This document shows, one piece after another, positions 34,313 through 45,018 of a stretch of DNA of 64,000 nucleotides. The translations under genes were made by a program, and so were the position numbers. Origin of the DNA: Microbacterium testaceum (GTDB lineage Bacteria; Actinomycetota; Actinomycetes; Actinomycetales; Microbacteriaceae). Location: positions 2,046,001 through 2,110,000 of the forward strand of contig NZ_CP121699.1 of the NCBI RefSeq assembly GCF_029761935.1. Direction: 5' to 3'. A model generated the notes under the pieces. It ran no database searches and was not told the origin of the DNA. It saw only the letters and a list, made by a program, of their open reading frames with translations. How positions within the stretch are numbered: the stretch's first letter is position 1; each line of letters opens with the position of its first letter.

Positions 34313-35038
34313 ATGCAGACATCGCGCGGGTGGACGACCGGGTGGAACGCGGCACGCGTGGCGATCGCGGTGCTCATCCTCGTCGCGGTGGGGGCGCAGT
34401 TCTCTTCGTCGGTGGCCGAGGCGGTGGCGCGCGACCGCGACGTGGCAACCGTGACCGCGAACTTCTTCAGCTTCTTCACGATCCTGTCCAACGTCTCGTC
34501 GGCCGTCGTGCTGGTGCTTCTGGGCGTGCGGTTCTTCGCACGCTGCCGCCGGGTCGAGGTCGATCCGCCGGCCCTCGCGACCGCTCTCGCCTTCGTCTCC
34601 ACGTACATGATCGTGACCGGCATCGTCTACAACCTGCTGCTGCGCGGCATCCCCCTCCAGCCCGAGACCGTGCCGTGGTCGAACGAGATCATGCACGTCT
34701 GGGGTCCGCTCTTCCTCCTGCTCGACGTGCTGCTCGGGCCGACGCGACGCCGCTTGCCCTGGTCGGCGGCGTTCGCCGCGGCGATCTTCCCCATCGTGTG
34801 GATCGTCTACACGCTCCTGCGCGCGCCCCTGATCACGAACCCGACCACGGGGGCGCCGTTCTGGTACCCGTACCCCTTCCTCGACCCGAGCACCGGCGGG
34901 TGGGGCAGCGTCGCGGTGTACATCGTCGTCATCGCCGTGGCCATCATCGCCCTCGCGGTCGGCGTCGTCGCGATCGGTCGGGCACGCGGCATCCGGATGC
35001 CGATCGACCCGGCGCCCGCAACGCGTCCCGGGACCTGA
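34313..35038 (+). CDS. Pr6Pr family membrane protein
   Basis: 241 residues with six membrane segments. The family pattern is visible: AVAIL..VAVGAQF near residue 20, VTANFFSFFTILSNVSSAVVLVLLGVRF, then TYMIVTGIVYNLLLRGIP and WSNEIMHVWGPLFLLLDVLLGP with the His in membrane segment 4, and FWYPYPFLDP near residue 185. Eukaryotic members are linked to FAR-17a/AIG1-like proteins; bacterial function is unknown. It precedes a cyclophilin lipoprotein gene with its own -10 box. Confidence 0.88.
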   Translation: MQTSRGWTTGWNAARVAIAVLILVAVGAQFSSSVAEAVARDRDVATVTANFFSFFTILSNVSSAVVLVLLGVRFFARCRRVEVDPPALATALAFVSTYMIVTGIVYNLLLRGIPLQPETVPWSNEIMHVWGPLFLLLDVLLGPTRRRLPWSAAFAAAIFPIVWIVYTLLRAPLITNPTTGAPFWYPYPFLDPSTGGWGSVAVYIVVIAVAIIALAVGVVAIGRARGIRMPIDPAPATRPGT

Positions 35039-35057
35039 CGGGTCGGGGTCGACGCCC

Positions 35058-35063
35058 TACCCT
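35058..35063 (+). promoter_or_regulatory. -10 box (leaderless type) of the cyclophilin gene
   Basis: TACCCT, 7 bases before GTG 35071. Confidence 0.5.
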
Positions 35064-35070
35064 GGAACCC

Positions 35071-37273
<2,203 letters not shown>

Positions 37274-37283
37274 CGCTTCCTTC

Positions 37284-37323
37284 GACGGAGCCCGCCCCCG
37301 CCTCCGGCGCCGCGGGCTCCGTC
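37284..37323 (+). terminator. argG hairpin terminator
   Basis: 12-bp perfect arms (GACGGAGCCCGC / GCGGGCTCCGTC) around a 16-base loop, 11 bp after the argG stop. Confidence 0.8.
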
Positions 37324-37368
37324 GTTGCGCGGCGCCTCCCCCGCGCCGCCGCCTCTCCCGCGCTCCGC

Positions 37369-37440
37369 GCGCGCGTGAGTCGCCACTTTCTGTCGCTTGC
37401 CGGGGTCTCGAAGCGACAATTCCTGGCGACTCACGCGCGC
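37369..37440. repeat. Long intergenic palindrome with symmetric internal loop
   Basis: Outer arms of 17 bp (37369-37385 and 37424-37440; GCGCGCGTGAGTCGCCA), then a 5x5 internal loop, then an 8-bp inner stem (TGTCGCTT / AAGCGACA) and a 12-base loop. The words CGTGAG and TTTCTGTCGC also occur in the palindrome at 21357. It lies between the argG terminator and the TetR promoter. Confidence 0.85.
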
Positions 37441-37465
37441 GGATGCTGACGGGGTCGCAGTAAGT

Positions 37466-37481
37466 TGCACACGAGCGTGCA
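37466..37481 (+). promoter_or_regulatory. Probable TetR operator
   Basis: TGCAC-N6-GTGCA inverted repeat, 10 bases before the -10 box of the TetR gene, the usual place for autorepression. Confidence 0.5.
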
Positions 37482-37490
37482 CTTTCGGCG

Positions 37491-37496
37491 TACACT
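37491..37496 (+). promoter_or_regulatory. -10 box (leaderless type) of the TetR operon
   Basis: TACACT, 8 bases before GTG 37505. Confidence 0.5.
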
Positions 37497-37504
37497 GGTC
37501 ACCC

Positions 37505-38110
37505 GTGAGTACCCCCACCCGCCGCGACGCCGTCGAGAACCGCGCCGGCATCCTCGACGCCGCGACCGCGGCCATCGGCCACGACCCGCGCGCCTCGATC
37601 GACACGATCGCCCGCCGCGCCGGCCTCTCGCGCCGCGCCCTCTACGGCCACTTCGACGACCGCAACGCCATCGTCCGCGAGGTCATCGCCGCCGGAGCGA
37701 CCCGCTTCAACGCCATCGCCGCCCGCGTCGACGACCAGGACTCCCGCGTCGCGCTCGCCCGCCTGGCATCCGAACTCTGGCGCGAAGCCGCCCACGTGCA
37801 GGCCGCAGCCGCCCTCGCCCTCGACGACGCGCACCTCGCCGAGACCTCCGACGCGCTCGCCCCGCTCCGCCGCCGTATCGACCAGATCGTGCGCCGCGGA
37901 CAAGAAGCGGGAGAGCTGCGGACGGACCTTCCCGCGCCGACCCTCGCCCGCCTGCTCGAAGAGACCGGCCGCATGGTCGTCGCCCGAGTGGATGCCGGCT
38001 CCTCGACGGCCCGCTCGATCGCGGTGTGCGCGGTTCTGAGCATCGCCGGCCTGTCGTGGATCGAAGCGCGAGCTCTGCTGGGACAACACCCTGACCTGGA
38101 GGCGCAGTGA
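37505..38110 (+). CDS. TetR/AcrR family transcriptional regulator
   Basis: 201 residues from GTG 37505. The N-terminal helix-turn-helix reads RAGILDAATAAIGHDPRASIDTIARRAGLSRRALYGHFDDRNAIVREVI, the TetR pattern. The C-terminal ligand/dimer domain (60-195) is unassigned. It overlaps the next gene by 4 bp (GTGA), so it heads a three-gene operon with a degenerate ABC protein and a YhgE/Pip membrane protein and probably represses it through the TGCAC-N6-GTGCA site. Confidence 0.9.
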   Translation: MSTPTRRDAVENRAGILDAATAAIGHDPRASIDTIARRAGLSRRALYGHFDDRNAIVREVIAAGATRFNAIAARVDDQDSRVALARLASELWREAAHVQAAAALALDDAHLAETSDALAPLRRRIDQIVRRGQEAGELRTDLPAPTLARLLEETGRMVVARVDAGSSTARSIAVCAVLSIAGLSWIEARALLGQHPDLEAQ

Positions 38111-38721
38111 GAATCGTCCTGAACGCCGTCGCTAAGGGCCGCGCGCAGAGCGCCCTGCCCGAGACGTCCACCGCGTATGAGACCGGCGGCGCGACCCTGG
38201 TGGTCGCCGAGACCGAGCAGCGTCCCACGGTGCTGGGCCTGGTGGCATCCGGTCGCATGAAAGTCGACAGCGGAACGGTCACGATCGACGGCCGCGCCGA
38301 CGCGTCGGCCATCCGTCGACGTGTCGCCCTCGTGGACGCCCCTGTCGTGTCGGAACCCGAGTCGAACGTCACCGTGACCGGTGTCGTCGCCGAAGAGCTG
38401 ATGTTCGCCGGCCACGCCCCCAACCCGTTCGCCGCCGCGCGTTGGCTCGAGGGCATCGGGCTCGAGTCGCTCGCCACCACGGCGATCGGCAACGTCGAGC
38501 CCGCAGCCCGGGTGCGCCTGCTGCTCGAACTCGCAGCCCTGCGCACAGACGTCGAGGGGCTCGTCCTGGTCGCCCCAGACCGCCACGGCGGCGAACCGCT
38601 CGCCTGGTGGCGTATCGCCGAGGAGTTCGCCGAGCGCGGGTACGCCGTGCTCGTGGTCGCGGGCCACGCCTCGAGAACCACGATCGACGCGCTCGATGAG
38701 ACGGTGGAGGCCGGCCGATGA
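38107..38721 (+). CDS. Degenerate ABC-type ATPase-like protein without Walker A
   Basis: 204 residues with the fold pattern of an ABC ATPase: ATLVVAETEQRPTVLGLVASGRMKVDSGTVTIDG matches the strand-P-loop-helix-strand start of such proteins. The P-loop itself is gone (no GxxGxGKS/T). The signature motif is replaced (IGNVEPAARVRLLLELAAL), and the Walker B position reads LVLVAPDRHG. A GHASR near the end occupies the switch-His region. It therefore should not hydrolyse ATP. It overlaps both TetR and YhgE genes by 4 bp, so it is made in step with them and probably acts as a structural or sensing partner of the membrane protein. Confidence 0.78.
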   Translation: MRIVLNAVAKGRAQSALPETSTAYETGGATLVVAETEQRPTVLGLVASGRMKVDSGTVTIDGRADASAIRRRVALVDAPVVSEPESNVTVTGVVAEELMFAGHAPNPFAAARWLEGIGLESLATTAIGNVEPAARVRLLLELAALRTDVEGLVLVAPDRHGGEPLAWWRIAEEFAERGYAVLVVAGHASRTTIDALDETVEAGR

Positions 38722-40655
38722 AGATCCCGCAGATGATCACGGCGGAGCTGCGCCGCCTCACCTCGACCCGCATGTCGGTGATCGCCCTCATCGCACTGCT
38801 CGCGGTCCCGATCCTGTACGGCGGACTCTACCTCTGGGCCAACCAGGACCCGTACGGCAACCTGGCGAACGTCCCCGTCGCGCTCGTCGTCGACGACCGG
38901 GGCGCCGACGTGAACGGCCAGCAGCGCAACCTCGGCGACGAAGCCGCCGAGCAGTTGCTCGACAGCGACACCTTCGAGTGGCACCGGGTCTCGTCCGACC
39001 AGGCCGACGCCGGTCTGCAGGCGGGCGACTTCGACTTCATCGTCACCCTGCCGACCGACTTCTCCGAAGCCGTGGCGACGCTGTCGAGCAGCTCTCCTCG
39101 CCAGGCCGACATCGAGCTGCGCACCAACGACGCGAACAACTACCTCGCCTCGACGATCGGCACGCAGGCGGTGGCGAAGATCCAGGAGTCGGTGGCGAAG
39201 AAGGTCGTCGATGAGGCGGGTCGCTCGCTCCTCGATGCCCTGCACACCATCCGCGTGAAGCTCGTGGATGCCACGGACGGGGCGACCCAGCTCGTCGACG
39301 GTCTCGCGACCGCGAAGAACGGGTCGTCGCAGCTCTCGACCGGGTCGACCACCCTGGCTGATGGCGCGGCGAAACTGGCCGACGGCAACGCCCAGCTGTC
39401 CTCCGGCACGAACCAACTGCGCGACGGAACCGCTCAACTCCGCGACGGCTCGGCCCGCGTGGCTGACGGCGCCCAGCAGGTCGCCGGTGGCGTGGACCGC
39501 CTCGACGCCGTGGCCCGTCAGGTGGGCTCGGTCGCAGGCGATGCCGCATCGCAGCTGCCGCAGGCCCGAACGGACATTGCGAAGGCGCTGGCCGACGCCG
39601 GACTCGACCAGTCCCGCATCGACGAGATCCTCTCGCGCCTCGACCCGGTGGGCGAGCGCCTCACGACCGCGAACTCGCGCGTGCAGGACACGGTGAAGCA
39701 AATCGATCAGCTCGACGACGGCGCCCGCCAGGTCGCCTCGGGAAGCGCCGCCCTGGCCACCGGCGCCGCCACCGCGGCCGATGGTGCATCGGCCCTCGCC
39801 GACGGCGCCGCCACCGCGGCATCCGGGGCCTCCCAGCTCCGCGACGGATCCGCTCAGCTGCGCGACGGAGCGACCCAGCTGGACGACGGCATCGGGCAGC
39901 TCTCGACCGGCGCCACCCAGCTGCGCGACGGTCTCAGCGCGGGCGTCCAGCAGATCCCCGACTCCGACGACGCCACGCGCCAGGCGCAGGCCTCGGCCAT
40001 CTCGGACCCCGTCGCCGTGGGCACGAGTTCGGTCACGAAGGCGCAGAACTACGGTGCGGGGCTGGCCCCGTTCTTCGCCGCGCTGGCTGGATGGATCGGC
40101 ATCTACGCGCTGTTCCTCATCGTCAAGCCGGTGTCGAAGCGCGCCGTGACGGCGCTGCGCTCGCCCTTCCGCGTCACCCTCGCCGGGTGGCTCACGCCCG
40201 CGGGCCTGGGGGCCCTGCAGATGGTGGGGCTGTTCACGATCCTCGCGTTCGCGCTGCAGTTCTCGTTCGCGAACCCGTGGGCAGCGCTCGGCATCCTGCT
40301 CTTCGCCTCGGCGACGTACGCGGCGATCGTCCTCGCGCTGAACGTCTGGCTCGGGTCGGTGGGTCAGTTCCTCGGCCTCGTGCTGATGGTGCTCCAGCTC
40401 GTCACCGCCGGGGGCACCTTCCCTTGGCAGACCCTGCCCGGGCCCCTGGCGGCGCTGCACCACGTGCTGCCCATGGGTTACGTGGTGGATGCCATGCGCC
40501 AGGTCATGTACGGCGGAGACGTCTCGAGGGTCGGTCAGGACCTGTTGGTGCTGGGTGCGTGGATGGTCGGCGGCGTGCTGGTCGCGGCGATCGGCGTGAC
40601 ACGCATGACGCACCACCGCACCCTGCGCGACCTGCAGCCGAGCCTGATCGGCTGA
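38718..40655 (+). CDS. YhgE/Pip family membrane protein
   Basis: 645 residues. One N-terminal membrane helix (MSVIALIALLAVPILYGGLYLW) is followed by the Pip-type external domain with SDTFEWHRVSSDQADAGLQAGDFDFIVTLPTDFSEAVATL. There are long stretches of a DGAxQLxDGxxxLxxG heptad-like repeat at about 190-270 and 335-420. Five or six membrane segments fill the last 210 residues (PFFAALAGWIGIYALFLI, GPLAALHHVLPMGYVVDAMR). This is the layout of YhgE/Pip and of EsaA/YueB, proteins that span the envelope and serve as phage receptors or type VII secretion parts. Its partner here is the degenerate ABC protein. Confidence 0.93.
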   Translation: MKIPQMITAELRRLTSTRMSVIALIALLAVPILYGGLYLWANQDPYGNLANVPVALVVDDRGADVNGQQRNLGDEAAEQLLDSDTFEWHRVSSDQADAGLQAGDFDFIVTLPTDFSEAVATLSSSSPRQADIELRTNDANNYLASTIGTQAVAKIQESVAKKVVDEAGRSLLDALHTIRVKLVDATDGATQLVDGLATAKNGSSQLSTGSTTLADGAAKLADGNAQLSSGTNQLRDGTAQLRDGSARVADGAQQVAGGVDRLDAVARQVGSVAGDAASQLPQARTDIAKALADAGLDQSRIDEILSRLDPVGERLTTANSRVQDTVKQIDQLDDGARQVASGSAALATGAATAADGASALADGAATAASGASQLRDGSAQLRDGATQLDDGIGQLSTGATQLRDGLSAGVQQIPDSDDATRQAQASAISDPVAVGTSSVTKAQNYGAGLAPFFAALAGWIGIYALFLIVKPVSKRAVTALRSPFRVTLAGWLTPAGLGALQMVGLFTILAFALQFSFANPWAALGILLFASATYAAIVLALNVWLGSVGQFLGLVLMVLQLVTAGGTFPWQTLPGPLAALHHVLPMGYVVDAMRQVMYGGDVSRVGQDLLVLGAWMVGGVLVAAIGVTRMTHHRTLRDLQPSLIG

Positions 40656-40725
40656 GGCGGGCACCCGGCGCGGCGCGCGCACCGATAAGCCGGCCTGTCG
40701 AGGAGGAACGGGGTGCTCCCGACAA

Positions 40726-40766
40726 GAGGACGGGTGGGGAACGGTTTGCCGTCCCCACCCGTCCTC
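40726..40766. terminator. Bidirectional hairpin terminator
   Basis: 15-bp perfect arms (GAGGACGGGTGGGGA and complement) with a short loop, between the convergent YhgE/Pip gene and the glycoside hydrolase gene. Confidence 0.85.
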
Positions 40767-40784
40767 AGTTGTGAGCGTGAGAAA

Positions 40785-43436
40785 TCAGTTCTTGCCCGCA
40801 CCCTCCCCACGGGATGACGTGGCGTCGGCCGTCCGGACCGCGTCGGGTGCATTGGTGGTCTTGGTCACCAGGGGTGACAACACGAGCCAATCGATGTTCG
40901 GAGCGTTGCCGGTCGTGTTGCCCAGGCGCAATGCGCCGCCCGCCGTGGTCAGGTCGATGGGAACAGTGTGCGTCCAGAACCCGTTCCACGAGTAGTTGTT
41001 GCGGAACGCACCGCGCGTGGTCGCGCCCCCGTCCTCGCTGATGTCGAGGAAGCGGGTGATGACGTCGGTGTTGTACGCATGTCCGGTGTTCTTGTCGGCG
41101 TTGGCATATCGCACCGTCAGGTCGTACTGCCCCGCGCCGAGTCCGCGGGGACGCGTGAGGGTTGCGTAGTTGTCGGCTCCGCCGCCGAGCCACCCCAGAT
41201 GCTGGCCCGAGACGTTGGTCGGCGCTCCCGGAGTCTCGAGGCGGGCTGCACCGTGCAGGGTGATCTGCGAGGAGTCCTCCGCCTCGACCTGCACGCCCGC
41301 CGCGTCGCCGTCGGTGGCCCGGGTGACTGTGACGGACTGCACGGCCGCCCCCTGGGACGACGCCAGACGCAGCTCGCTGATGCCTTCGGCGAGGTGCACC
41401 CGTGCCGTCGACGTCCAGGTGCCCGCCGCGTCGGCGCCGAGCCCGGTGATCGTGCGGTCGTTCAGACGCAGGCCGAGATCGGCGGCTCCGGTCGTGGAGT
41501 AGCGCACCGCGACGTCGTAGTAACCCGTCTCCCGCGCGGAGGCGAAGAACGTGGCGCTCTTGTCGCCGCTCAACATCGCCGCGCCCTTGCCGTAGTCCAG
41601 CGGCGCGTCGGTGCGTGAGAGCACGGCTGGATAGGTCGTGGTCTCGGGTCCGTCGATGCGCGTCAGGTCGAAGCGGTCGAGCGAGATGTCGGAGCCGGGG
41701 AGCAACGTCGTGCCGTCGGCGCTCATGCGCACCGAGAGCTCATGACGGCCCTGGCTGAGGGAGACGAGGGTTTCGCCGCGACCGCGGTAGCCCCAGTCGA
41801 AGCCCGCCTCGTAGTCGATCGTGGCGGCCTGCTGACCGTCGACGAACAGAGCGTGCGAGCCCGGGCCGATCTTGCTGCCGTTGACACCGGCGATCGCACC
41901 GAAGCGGTACGTGCCGGTCGTGGGCACGTCGACGGTCCACGTCAGCGAGGAGGTGACCTGGTTCGTCGAGCCGACATCGAAACCGCCGGATGCGGAGAAT
42001 GTCCAGTCCGCGGCTGGGTCCTTCTCGTATACCTCGACGTCGCGCAGTGTCGTGTTCTCGGCCTCGATCGTCGCGGACCAGGTGCTGTCGGAGACCGGGG
42101 CGACCGGCAAGGCGGGGGTGATGACAGCCTGGTAAGCGTCGAGCCGGTTGTCGCTCGGCACATCGATCTCGATCGTGCCGCCGACCGCGACCCTCTTCGT
42201 GACGACCACGGGCGGCGCCTGAGCCTCGCCCTCCTGACCCGACCATTCGGCCTTGCGGACCTGGATGTCGACGGTCGTGCCGAAGACGGCAGGATCAAGT
42301 CCCGACACGTCGAGGCGGGTGGCGTCGTTCGTCCCGCCGAACAGCACCGTGGCCTGCTTCTTCGCGGTGTCCACGGCGCCGATGCCCTGCAGGGTGTCGG
42401 GAGCGTTCAACGCGGGAGGCGTGACCGAAACGGTCTGGCCCGAGAGGTCGCCGTACCATTTCAGCAGCCACCACGCGCCGTTCGCGCCGTTGGTCTTGGC
42501 CATGTTGTCGTTCAAGTTTCCGGCGTAGGTCCAGTAGGCCGTCTGTGCATCGACCTTCTCGTCCTCGAACATCGCGAGCCACTGGACGAGGCTCCCGGGA
42601 ACCGACATGTCGCGGCGCATGGCGTACTCGGTGATATTGACGGGTCGCGGTGAGACACCGAGGTCGCTCTCGATCTGTCGGTACTCCGCCAGGTGCTGAC
42701 GGAAATACTGCAGGCTTCCACGACCGAGCTCGTGCCACGTGAACAGGTCGGGCAGCACGTCGTTGGCCTTCGCGAAGGCGAGGAAGTCGCGCGTACGCGT
42801 GGGCTGCCAGCCGGTATCGCCGTTGCCGGCGATCTTCGCGTCGGGGTAGACCTCCTTGATGGCCTGGTAGACGGCCTTCCAATCCTGGAGGTACACGTCC
42901 TTCATCGAGTTCCAGTCGCTGTACCAGTTGCCCCCGTCGGGCTCGTTGAACGGCGTGAAGACGTACTTCTCGGGGTGGTCGGACTCGTCGACGACGCTCT
43001 TGACCACCGTGCGGACGATGTCGAGGTAGGTGGAGAAGTCGGACGGACGCTTGCCGCCGTTGTAGGCCCAGTCGGGGTAATAGTCCTGGATGTTGGTCAT
43101 CAGGTACTGGCCCCCGTTCTCGAAGAACGCGTCCTCGACCTCGAGGGGATCACCATTGGGGTGTTGCGCGCCGTGCGGTGCCTTCTGCGTGAGGTTCTTG
43201 GGGCTGGCGCCGGCGATGATCGGGTCGGTGGGCACGCCGTCATCGGAGAGGCCGTAGAGCATCCCCGACGCGCCTCCCTTGACGGCGCCGGTCGGCTGGC
43301 TGAAGTCGACGCCGATGACATCGACGGTCGCGGCGTTGGCGGGTGCGGCTGCTCCGGCGGCGAGGCCGGAGATCACCAGGGCGGCTAGCGCCGCGGAAGC
43401 GGTCACTCGATCGAGATTCTGGCGGGGGCGGATCAC
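40785..43436 (-). CDS. Secreted clan GH-A glycoside hydrolase with carbohydrate-binding modules
   Basis: 883 residues from GTG 43436, which has AAGGAG at 5 bases; the longer frame has no such site. A signal peptide ends AAAPANA. The catalytic part (about 40-380) has TPFNEPDGGNW with the acid/base Glu165 and NITEYAMRRD with the probable nucleophile Glu270, the spacing of a clan GH-A (beta/alpha)8 barrel. The family (GH39-like, GH30-like or other) cannot be fixed by eye. Two CBM6/35-like beta-sandwich modules follow: WSATIEAENTTLRDVEVYE at about 485 and GVQVEAEDSSQITLHGAA at about 735. It is the last gene of the locus with alpha-galactosidase and sugar importer, so it probably releases their substrate outside the cell. 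Confidence 0.85.
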   Translation of the reverse strand: MIRPRQNLDRVTASAALAALVISGLAAGAAAPANAATVDVIGVDFSQPTGAVKGGASGMLYGLSDDGVPTDPIIAGASPKNLTQKAPHGAQHPNGDPLEVEDAFFENGGQYLMTNIQDYYPDWAYNGGKRPSDFSTYLDIVRTVVKSVVDESDHPEKYVFTPFNEPDGGNWYSDWNSMKDVYLQDWKAVYQAIKEVYPDAKIAGNGDTGWQPTRTRDFLAFAKANDVLPDLFTWHELGRGSLQYFRQHLAEYRQIESDLGVSPRPVNITEYAMRRDMSVPGSLVQWLAMFEDEKVDAQTAYWTYAGNLNDNMAKTNGANGAWWLLKWYGDLSGQTVSVTPPALNAPDTLQGIGAVDTAKKQATVLFGGTNDATRLDVSGLDPAVFGTTVDIQVRKAEWSGQEGEAQAPPVVVTKRVAVGGTIEIDVPSDNRLDAYQAVITPALPVAPVSDSTWSATIEAENTTLRDVEVYEKDPAADWTFSASGGFDVGSTNQVTSSLTWTVDVPTTGTYRFGAIAGVNGSKIGPGSHALFVDGQQAATIDYEAGFDWGYRGRGETLVSLSQGRHELSVRMSADGTTLLPGSDISLDRFDLTRIDGPETTTYPAVLSRTDAPLDYGKGAAMLSGDKSATFFASARETGYYDVAVRYSTTGAADLGLRLNDRTITGLGADAAGTWTSTARVHLAEGISELRLASSQGAAVQSVTVTRATDGDAAGVQVEAEDSSQITLHGAARLETPGAPTNVSGQHLGWLGGGADNYATLTRPRGLGAGQYDLTVRYANADKNTGHAYNTDVITRFLDISEDGGATTRGAFRNNYSWNGFWTHTVPIDLTTAGGALRLGNTTGNAPNIDWLVLSPLVTKTTNAPDAVRTADATSSRGEGAGKN

Positions 43437-43528
43437 GTGTACTCCTTCGTACGGTGGGGCGGGGGCGCTGCAAGGGGGATGGGGGATGCCAGGTCGGACG
43501 CGTCGCGCGGTCATGTGCCGCAGCGCGG

Positions 43529-43566
43529 CTCTCGGGGTGCCCGGCGACGAACGGGCACCCCGAGAG
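43529..43566 (-). terminator. Hairpin between binding protein and hydrolase genes
   Basis: 15-bp perfect arms (CTCTCGGGGTGCCCG and complement) and an 8-base loop, 5 bases after the binding-protein stop. It probably ends or slows the operon transcript before the hydrolase gene. Confidence 0.75.
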
Positions 43567-43571
43567 TCATG

Positions 43572-44933
43572 TCACTTGAAGAGGGCGTTGACCTGGTCGT
43601 TCGCGGTCTTCAGCGCGCTCACGTCGGACACGCCCTTGAGGTAGGACTCGATCGCGGCCTTCATCGTGTCGTTCACGTCCGACCAGTGGTCGGCGATGGG
43701 GAGCAGTTTGGTGGTGCCATCGGTCACCTGCTCGGTGAATCCCGTGACATCCCAGCCCTTGGCCGCGAAGGCAGCCTCGGCCTTGGCGGTCGAGGTCTTG
43801 ACGGCGGGGAAGACGACGGCGGCCTTGCCGATGACATCCTGGCAGTCCGCCGAGCCGAGGTACTTCACCCACTGCCACGCGGCATCCTGGTTCTTGCTCC
43901 CGGCCCAGATGCCGTCGGAGAGACCGTTGAAGAGGCTGGCGCGCTGACCGCTCGGGCCGACCGGGGTGGGGGCGACCTTCGTGGCGATCTTGTTCTGACC
44001 GAGGTATGAGCCGTTCATCCAGCTGCCGTCGGTGACGAGCGCGTAGCGACCGGCGAGGTAGCCGTTCAGCGGGTCCTGCTCCGACAGAGCGATGTCGACG
44101 CTGGGCATGAAGCCCTTCTCGATCAGCCCCTTGTACCAGGCGAGGGTGTCGCTGAACTTCATGTCGCCATAGTTCCAGGAGCTCGTCCAGGGCGTCTTGT
44201 TGCCGTAGTACCAATCGTTGCTGAGGGCATAGGGAGACCAGGTCTGCTGACCGCTGGCATTCAGCCCGTTACCGCTGAGCGCGAGTCCGTAGACGGCGAC
44301 CTTCGACTTGTCGAAACCGGCCTCGTCTCCTCGAACGCCGTTCTGGTCGATCGTGAGGTGGGCGACGAGCTTCTCGAACGAGCCGCCGTCGGTGGTGTTC
44401 CACGCGAGTGTGGAGAGCTGGTCGGCCGTGTAACCGGCATCCGTCACCATCTTCTCGTTGTAGAACGTCGCGACGGTGTCGAAGTCCTTCGGAAGGCCGT
44501 AGCGACCGCCCTCCGGCGTGGTCCAGAGGTCGGCGAGGCCTTCCTGATAGATGCCGAGGTCGAGACCGTCCTTCTCGACGCGATCGGAGATGTCGAGCAA
44601 CTGCCCCTGAGAGACGAATTCGGGGTAGTACGACAGGTGGTCGGCGAAGACGTCCGGGGCGGTGCCCGAGGCGAAGCCCGTCGTCAGACCCTGCCAGTAG
44701 TCCGACCAGCCGAATTGCTCGATCTTGACGGAGATGCCCGACGACTTCTCAAAGTCTTCCGCACACTGCTGGTAAGCGGGCTGCTGATTGCTGTCCCACA
44801 GCCAGTAGGTGATCGAGTCACCGCCGGTGGCCGCGGTACCGCCCGCGGAAGAGCACCCGGCGAGGATGACGGGAACAGCCGCGGCGACGGCGGCGACCGC
44901 GACGGTGCGGTGCGCGCGTGAGATGGTGCGCAT
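43572..44933 (-). CDS. Carbohydrate ABC transporter substrate-binding lipoprotein
   Basis: 453 residues. Signal peptide with lipobox ILAGC (Cys27). Family 1 solute-binding protein pattern: DSITYWLWDSNQQPAYQQCAEDFEKSSGISVKIEQ, TTGFASGTAPDVFADHLSYY, RYGLPKDFDTVATFYNEKM and a late DAAWQWVKYLGSADCQ. It delivers an oligosaccharide to the two permeases encoded upstream. The alpha-galactosidase in the operon points to an alpha-galactoside. The start ATG 44933 has an AAGG box. Confidence 0.94.
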   Translation of the reverse strand: MRTISRAHRTVAVAAVAAAVPVILAGCSSAGGTAATGGDSITYWLWDSNQQPAYQQCAEDFEKSSGISVKIEQFGWSDYWQGLTTGFASGTAPDVFADHLSYYPEFVSQGQLLDISDRVEKDGLDLGIYQEGLADLWTTPEGGRYGLPKDFDTVATFYNEKMVTDAGYTADQLSTLAWNTTDGGSFEKLVAHLTIDQNGVRGDEAGFDKSKVAVYGLALSGNGLNASGQQTWSPYALSNDWYYGNKTPWTSSWNYGDMKFSDTLAWYKGLIEKGFMPSVDIALSEQDPLNGYLAGRYALVTDGSWMNGSYLGQNKIATKVAPTPVGPSGQRASLFNGLSDGIWAGSKNQDAAWQWVKYLGSADCQDVIGKAAVVFPAVKTSTAKAEAAFAAKGWDVTGFTEQVTDGTTKLLPIADHWSDVNDTMKAAIESYLKGVSDVSALKTANDQVNALFK

Positions 44934-45018
44934 GGGATTGCCTTTCAGGAAAGGGATGTGCGGGTGGGGCTCCCCGCCCGACGTTCGGGTCGCCGGGCGG
45001 GAGATGAGGGGCGGGGGG

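Noticed and set aside
37707..40682. 991-codon open frame antisense to the TetR-ABC-YhgE operon
   Set aside because: Shadow frame; product is His/Arg/Asp-rich with no domain, while all three plus-strand genes are recognisable and overlap properly.
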